Assembly (NCBI GenBank): GCA_028872645.1
Contig: JAPKDK010000097.1
Span: forward strand, 1 to 9,977
Direction of reading: 5' to 3'
DNA length: 9,977 nt
Source of the DNA: Verrucomicrobiota bacterium
Lineage (GTDB): Bacteria; Verrucomicrobiota; Verrucomicrobiia; Limisphaerales; UBA1100
A model generated the notes under the pieces. The model had not been told where the DNA came from and ran no database searches. It saw nothing but the letters and a program-made list of their open reading frames with translations. Shown piece after piece: positions 6,604 to 9,977 of the stretch (its first letter is position 1; each line of letters opens with the position of its first letter). The translations under genes and the position numbers were made by a program.

Positions 6604-7659
6604 GTGAAGCTCCCAAATGAACTTGGCCCGGTTCGGGTTTCCCTTCACCGTTGCCGCGTGTTGCATCATCGTAAAGCTCGGCGGTTGATCCCGCGTTTGT
6701 TGAATTGGTATTCCGCAAGCGCGCGAGATTTGCCGTGGCGGCGCACCAGCGATCCTTACGCCATTTGGGTTTCGGAAATTATGCTGCAACAAACGCAGGT
6801 GGCGACCGTGATCCCCTTTTGGCAACGCTGGATGCGCGCGTTGCCATCGATTGAAAAACTCGCGTGCGCCAAGCCAGAGCGCGTGCTCAAGCTCTGGGAA
6901 GGCCTCGGCTACTATTCCCGCGCGCGGAATCTCCAAGCCGCCGCAAAGCAAATTGTCACCGAACACAATGGCTGTTTTCCGGATGACCCCGAAGCCATCC
7001 GCGCCTTGCCGGGTATTGGGCGTTACACCGCCGGTGCGATCGGCAGCATTGCTTTCGGCCGGGCCCAGCCGATTGTGGATGGCAATGTCACTCGCATCCT
7101 CACGCGGATTTTTGGGATATGCGAAAACACGAAAGCCAAAGCCACGCAGAAAATTTTGTGGTTATTAGCCGAAACAATGGTTGCCAACGCCGACGATTGT
7201 TCTGCACTGAATCAATCGTTAATGGAACTCGGCGCCACCGTGTGCCATCCGCGCCAACCGGATTGCGCGGCGTGTCCTGTTCGCCGATCGTGCGCGGCGC
7301 GGAGGGAAAACGCCATCGACCAAATCCCCGCCAAAAGCCAACCGCCGCGGTACGTTGAAAAATCCATCGAAGTTTATCTCATCACGCGCGGCCCGCGCTA
7401 TCTTGTACAGCAACGGCCCGAGGGCGCGGTGAATGCGGGTTTCTGGGAATTCCCGAACAGCGAAAACGGCACAAGTTTTTCCATTCCAAAAAACGCCCAG
7501 CCCATCGCAACCGCCCGCCATACGATCACGCGCTATCGAATCAAATTAAATGCATACTCAATCCGGAGCAATCGCACCCAAGGTAAGTGGTGCTCGTTGA
7601 ATGAATTGCGGAAACTGCCCTTCACCGCCGGTCATCGGAAGTTACTGAAGGGGCTGTGA
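6604..7659 (+). CDS. mutY: A/G-specific adenine DNA glycosylase
   Basis: MutY removes adenine mispaired with 8-oxoguanine. Numbered from the GTG at 6604 the product is 351 residues. It shows the catalytic Glu in SEIMLQQTQVATVIP (E58), GLGYYSRARNL (100-110), the helix-hairpin-helix LPGIGRYTAGAI (135-146), the catalytic Asp in VDGNVTR (D159), and the 4Fe-4S ligands C214, C221, C224 and C230 with 6-2-5 spacing. A C-terminal NUDIX-like domain includes GFWEFPN and ARHTITRYRI, which corresponds to the 8-oxoG-sensing part. The start is uncertain. E58 and D159 are each 21 residues later than in E. coli MutY, so the GTG at 6658 or the TTG at 6661 could be the true start; none has a good ribosome site. 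It is the only plus-strand gene here, divergent from the DUF1080 gene and converging on the LRR gene. Confidence 0.94.
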   Translation: MKLPNELGPVRVSLHRCRVLHHRKARRLIPRLLNWYSASARDLPWRRTSDPYAIWVSEIMLQQTQVATVIPFWQRWMRALPSIEKLACAKPERVLKLWEGLGYYSRARNLQAAAKQIVTEHNGCFPDDPEAIRALPGIGRYTAGAIGSIAFGRAQPIVDGNVTRILTRIFGICENTKAKATQKILWLLAETMVANADDCSALNQSLMELGATVCHPRQPDCAACPVRRSCAARRENAIDQIPAKSQPPRYVEKSIEVYLITRGPRYLVQQRPEGAVNAGFWEFPNSENGTSFSIPKNAQPIATARHTITRYRIKLNAYSIRSNRTQGKWCSLNELRKLPFTAGHRKLLKGL

Positions 7660-7675
7660 TGAAGTGCTTGCCGCT

Positions 7676-8251
7676 TTAATACTCGATGGTGCAGTTGGGC
7701 AACTGATCTTCGAGATCCATGATCTCCGAATTGCGAAGGTGGGTGTTGCCTTTGATCATCAGAACTTCCAATTTTTTCAGGCCGTACAGGGGCTTCAGTT
7801 TGGTGATGTCGTTGTAGTTCAGGCCAAGCCAGGTGAGCTTGGGGAAATTGGACAGCACCGAAATGTTGGTGAGCTTGTTGTTAATCAGGTTCAGCCGTTC
7901 GAGGTTCACCAGCTTTTTCAAGGGGGCGATATTGCTGATTTGATTGCGGCTGAGGTTGAGCATCTCGAGCAAAAGTAAATCGGCCACCGGCTTGAGCATC
8001 TTGATCTGATTGCCCTGTAGTTGCAACGCCACCAGATTTTCCAAGGAGGCCAGGGGCTTCAAATCCGCAATCTCGTTATCCATCAACGAGAGGTTGCTGA
8101 CCGAGGGCAGCTTGAGCAAGGGCTTGATATTGGTGATGTTTTTCCCAGAAAAAGTGGCATCAAACACTTTTTCAAAGTCAGCTTGAGTAAGCGTTCCCTT
8201 GGGGTTTTTCGCAATTTTGCGAACTAAAGATAAGATGATATCGGGGTCCAA
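7676..8251 (-). CDS. Leucine-rich repeat protein, internalin-type 22-residue repeats
   Basis: This is a 191-residue protein made mostly of six tandem 22-residue leucine-rich repeats at residues 36-167. Each follows xNxIxxLxPLxxLxxLxxLxLx (for example DNEIADLKPLASLENLVALQLQ shortened to its N, I, L and P positions). A C-terminal cap ending LPNCTIEY follows, a close common in LRR proteins of Planctomycetes and Verrucomicrobia. The N-terminal 35 residues (DPDIILSLVRKIAKNPKGTL) look helical and polar. No signal peptide or membrane segment is visible, so it is probably cytoplasmic and binds a protein partner. The start is a TTG at 8249-8251 without a clear Shine-Dalgarno sequence; no better in-frame start lies upstream before the TGA at 8297-8299. 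Its 3' end is 16 bp from that of mutY. Partner and role are unknown. Confidence 0.85.
   Translation of the reverse strand: MDPDIILSLVRKIAKNPKGTLTQADFEKVFDATFSGKNITNIKPLLKLPSVSNLSLMDNEIADLKPLASLENLVALQLQGNQIKMLKPVADLLLLEMLNLSRNQISNIAPLKKLVNLERLNLINNKLTNISVLSNFPKLTWLGLNYNDITKLKPLYGLKKLEVLMIKGNTHLRNSEIMDLEDQLPNCTIEY
7751..8146 (-). repeat. Six tandem 66-bp units encoding the 22-residue LRRs
   Basis: Six in-frame units of exactly 66 bp run through the LRR gene with no length slippage. Conservation is at the protein level (Asn at position 2; Ile or Leu at 4; Leu at 7, 12, 15, 18 and 20; Pro at 9). The DNA copies have diverged, so this is an old array rather than a recent expansion. Confidence 0.8.
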
Positions 8252-8287
8252 GCGGCGACTGTAGCACTTTAGAAACCCAATGTAAAT

Positions 8288-8311
8288 CCCGCACTTTCAG
8301 AAAAATGCGGG
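8288..8311 (-). terminator. Hairpin after the small lipoprotein gene, possible terminator
   Basis: This is a 24-base inverted repeat that starts 6 bases after the lipoprotein stop codon: arms CCCGCATTTT and GAAAGTGCGGG give a 10-bp stem with one G-U pair and a 4-base loop. On the minus strand it is followed by ATTTACATT, a weak U-tract. It could end or attenuate the propeller-lipoprotein transcript before the LRR gene. The stem is clear; termination is an inference. Confidence 0.5.
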
Positions 8312-8317
8312 TGGCAT

Positions 8318-8683
8318 CTACTTTTCAACCGGCAGCAACTCGAAAGATTTCACGACGAACCGGCCATTTCCAACCTGCCCGGAAACCTTGGCATGGCGAA
8401 TGGCTTTGCAAAATCCATCTTCAGCATGGGCATCCCCGTGATCATCGATCTTGGTGCCATCGACAAAAAAATCAGTGCCATCGATCCGGACCGCCAAGTC
8501 ACAGCCACTCCCCTCCAGGCCGAGTTTACATTGACCACACGCCGCCTCCACTTCCTGCTCGATTATCTCAAAGGTGATTTCCCCTCCGGGTTCGTTGTTG
8601 GGTGCATTCGATTCCGTACACGCGAAAAACAGTACCGTTGCCAGCATTCCGATTAGCAAATTCTTGATTTCAATGTTTTTCAT
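8318..8683 (-). CDS. Small Cys/His-rich lipoprotein, DUF6370-like
   Basis: This is a 121-residue exported protein. The N terminus MKNIEIKNLLIGMLATVLFFAC is a lipoprotein-type signal with the acceptor Cys at 22; the box LFFAC is looser than the LA(G/A)C consensus. After a short linker (TESNAPNNEPGGE) a compact domain begins at about residue 36. It contains ACGQC (C49, C52), GSGCDLAV (C61), DGTDFFVDGTKIDDHGDAHAEDGFC (H82, H86, C92) and a closing RFVVKSFELL. I recall this arrangement in proteins labelled DUF6370, of unknown function; that match is from memory. A CxxC plus further Cys and His residues suggests metal or redox binding, but this is inferred. The gene starts 23 bp after the propeller gene, with AGGAAAAG upstream, so the two are probably cotranscribed. 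Confidence 0.82.
   Translation of the reverse strand: MKNIEIKNLLIGMLATVLFFACTESNAPNNEPGGEITFEIIEQEVEAACGQCKLGLEGSGCDLAVRIDGTDFFVDGTKIDDHGDAHAEDGFCKAIRHAKVSGQVGNGRFVVKSFELLPVEK
8618..8680 (-). repeat. Copy A of a shared signal-peptide DNA segment (lipoprotein gene)
   Basis: Codons 2-22 of the lipoprotein gene align without gaps to 9913-9975 at the start of the propeller gene, with 45 of 63 bases identical by my count. At the protein level 13 of 21 residues match. The similarity stops where the mature proteins begin. Confidence 0.65.
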
Positions 8684-8706
8684 GATGCATTTCTTTTCCT
8701 AATTAG

Positions 8707-9977
8707 TTACTGACTTTTTTGTCGGAAGCAAAAGAGATGTTTCTCTCCACGGATCAAGAGTGAGCTGTTCACCGGCACGGGGCTCGCGATGATACGTTCG
8801 CCCATGTCGTTTTCAGTGAGCAGCTTGAAACCATTCTTGATGCTGGCAACGAAGAGCATCCCGTCCTCGCGCGCAGAATATATTTTACCATCAGCAATGG
8901 TGGGCGAGGAATAGTAGCTAGCCCGATTCTTCGGGAAAGCGTTTTGCCAAACAATAGTCCCATCCTTTGGATTCACACACAACACCTCGCCGCGATCACG
9001 AACCAGATACACCTTGCCACCATGTGCAGCAGGCGAGGGAACGAAAGCGCCTTTGCCTTCAAGGGTCCACTTGCGGTGCGTTAGAGTAACATCACCTTTA
9101 CCGTTAAGCTCGATGCCCGCCAAGCGCGCCCCTCGTCCGTAAGGAATCACCGCCTTGTCATCAATAATCACAAAGGAAGAAACCACAACCCAGTTGTTTT
9201 TTGAGGCGGGATTAAATCCGGCACACGACCACAGAATATTTCCATTGGCTGCATCGTGTGCGGTGAAGCGTTCGGCACCCCACACGAGGATGGCTTCGCG
9301 ACCATTTTGTGTCGTGACAATCGGCGTGGCATAGCTGTGGTCGCCCTCACTGGGTGTCTTGAAATTCCGTTCCATCTTCCAGGCAACTTTGCCGGTGCCT
9401 TTCTCAAAAGCCACAAGCCATGAATTGCCGTTACGCATCAGTGCCATGATCACATGTTTCTTGGTAAGCACTGGTGAGGTGCCAAAATCCCAAAAAAGCG
9501 AGTCCCGGCCGTAACTCATGAGGTTTTCTTTCCAGAGCAGTTTACCCTCCATCGACAGCGCAGCGAGATTGCCACTTTTGAAATAGGCAAAGACCACTTC
9601 ACCGTCGGTGATACAAGAAGGATTACTGCCGGACCCATTGCGGTGCTTGCCACGCCGTTCCTTGCTGATGGATTTTTCCCAAAGAACCTTCCCTTCCCAG
9701 CTTATGGCGGTGACGGTGTCCTGCCCGTCCTTGGGGCCGGTGATGAAAATCTGGTTATCCCAGACGATGGGAGTGGAGCAACCCTTGTCGGTCAATGGGA
9801 GTTTCCAGGCAAGGTTTGCCGGATCGACCAAATCCGCAGGATATTTTCCGCTGGTGAACTCTCCTGTATGGTTGGGCCCACGCCAAGCTGGCCAGTTATC
9901 CGCCATGACCAGTGAGGCGAACAAAGGTACCGTTGTCAGAACTCTGATTAGCAGGGACTTAATGCCGATGTTTTTCT
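8707..9977 (-). CDS. Exported PQQ-type beta-propeller protein (5' end beyond the window)
   Basis: This is an outer-membrane-assembly/quinoprotein-like beta-propeller of unknown substrate. The frame stays open to the window edge and encodes an export signal, KNIGIKSLLIRVLTTVPLFA then SLVMA, with cleavage likely before DNWPAWRGP. So the true start is just outside; a TTG at 9922-9924 would cut the signal in half. The mature part has the WPAWRGPNHTGEF opening seen in many planctomycete and verrucomicrobial propeller proteins. Repeated blades follow with the pattern of a strand, a Gly-Lys/Asn turn and a Trp: GKVLWEKS, GKLLWKEN, GKVAWKME, GNILWSCA, DGTIVWQNA. Pairs of STPIV, TSPVL, ATPIV, PSPAA and SSPTI mark blade starts. 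No heme-binding CxxCH motif is visible. The gene is followed after 23 bp by a lipoprotein gene. Confidence 0.87.
   Translation of the reverse strand, partial: KNIGIKSLLIRVLTTVPLFASLVMADNWPAWRGPNHTGEFTSGKYPADLVDPANLAWKLPLTDKGCSTPIVWDNQIFITGPKDGQDTVTAISWEGKVLWEKSISKERRGKHRNGSGSNPSCITDGEVVFAYFKSGNLAALSMEGKLLWKENLMSYGRDSLFWDFGTSPVLTKKHVIMALMRNGNSWLVAFEKGTGKVAWKMERNFKTPSEGDHSYATPIVTTQNGREAILVWGAERFTAHDAANGNILWSCAGFNPASKNNWVVVSSFVIIDDKAVIPYGRGARLAGIELNGKGDVTLTHRKWTLEGKGAFVPSPAAHGGKVYLVRDRGEVLCVNPKDGTIVWQNAFPKNRASYYSSPTIADGKIYSAREDGMLFVASIKNGFKLLTENDMGERIIASPVPVNSSLLIRGEKHLFCFRQKSQ
9913..9975 (-). repeat. Copy B of the shared signal-peptide DNA segment (propeller gene)
   Basis: This segment is the partner of 8618-8680. 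The longest identical stretches are CTAATC and ACGGTA, and the codon register is the same. The final compared codon is TCA (Ser) here and TGT (the lipobox Cys) in copy A. Confidence 0.65.

Noticed and set aside
5918..6607. Plus-strand open frame of about 229 codons opposite the DUF1080 gene
   Set aside because: The DUF1080 frame carries family motifs and a signal peptide; the opposite frame has none.

Overview
The window reads as chromosomal DNA from a PVC-group bacterium, most likely Verrucomicrobiota (inference). The clues are a secreted DUF1080 sugar-hydrolase-type protein, a PQQ-type beta-propeller protein with a WPAWRGP start, an internalin-type LRR protein ending in LPNCTIEY, and an EF-Tu with an unusual switch I. 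I found no mobile element, CRISPR array, integrase, rRNA gene or attachment site.

Region 1 (1-4587, all minus strand, transcribed right to left) is the conserved translation/transcription block: tRNA-Thr(GGU), tuf, tRNA-Trp(CCA), tRNA-Ser(UGA), secE, nusG, rplK, rplA, rplJ and the first part of rplL, which leaves the window at base 1. It supplies EF-Tu and tRNAs, a SecYEG subunit, the NusG elongation factor and the L11/L1/L10/L12 stalk proteins. Most gaps are short; the exception is a 136-bp rplJ-rplL spacer holding two GC-rich hairpins. No rpmG lies between tuf and secE. The 242-bp gap at 4588-4829 holds a candidate promoter for this block and no convincing gene.

Region 2 (4830-6550, minus) is a two-gene unit: a secreted DUF1080 protein whose stop codon overlaps the start of the RNase HIII gene (TAATG). 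Diverging from it is the only plus-strand gene, mutY (6604-7659), an adenine DNA glycosylase with an intact 4Fe-4S cysteine set.

Region 3 (7676-9977, minus) holds, in transcription order, a 5'-truncated exported PQQ-type propeller protein, a small cysteine- and histidine-rich lipoprotein 23 bp downstream, a strong hairpin, and a cytoplasmic LRR protein with a TTG start. The signal-peptide DNA of the propeller protein and of the lipoprotein is visibly related (45 of 63 bases identical, no gaps), with the lipobox Cys replacing a Ser.

Most of the window is ordinary housekeeping sequence. The most interesting points are the shared signal-peptide DNA of two unrelated neighbours, the non-canonical EF-Tu switch I, the cysteine/histidine pattern of the small lipoprotein, and the structured rplJ-rplL spacer.
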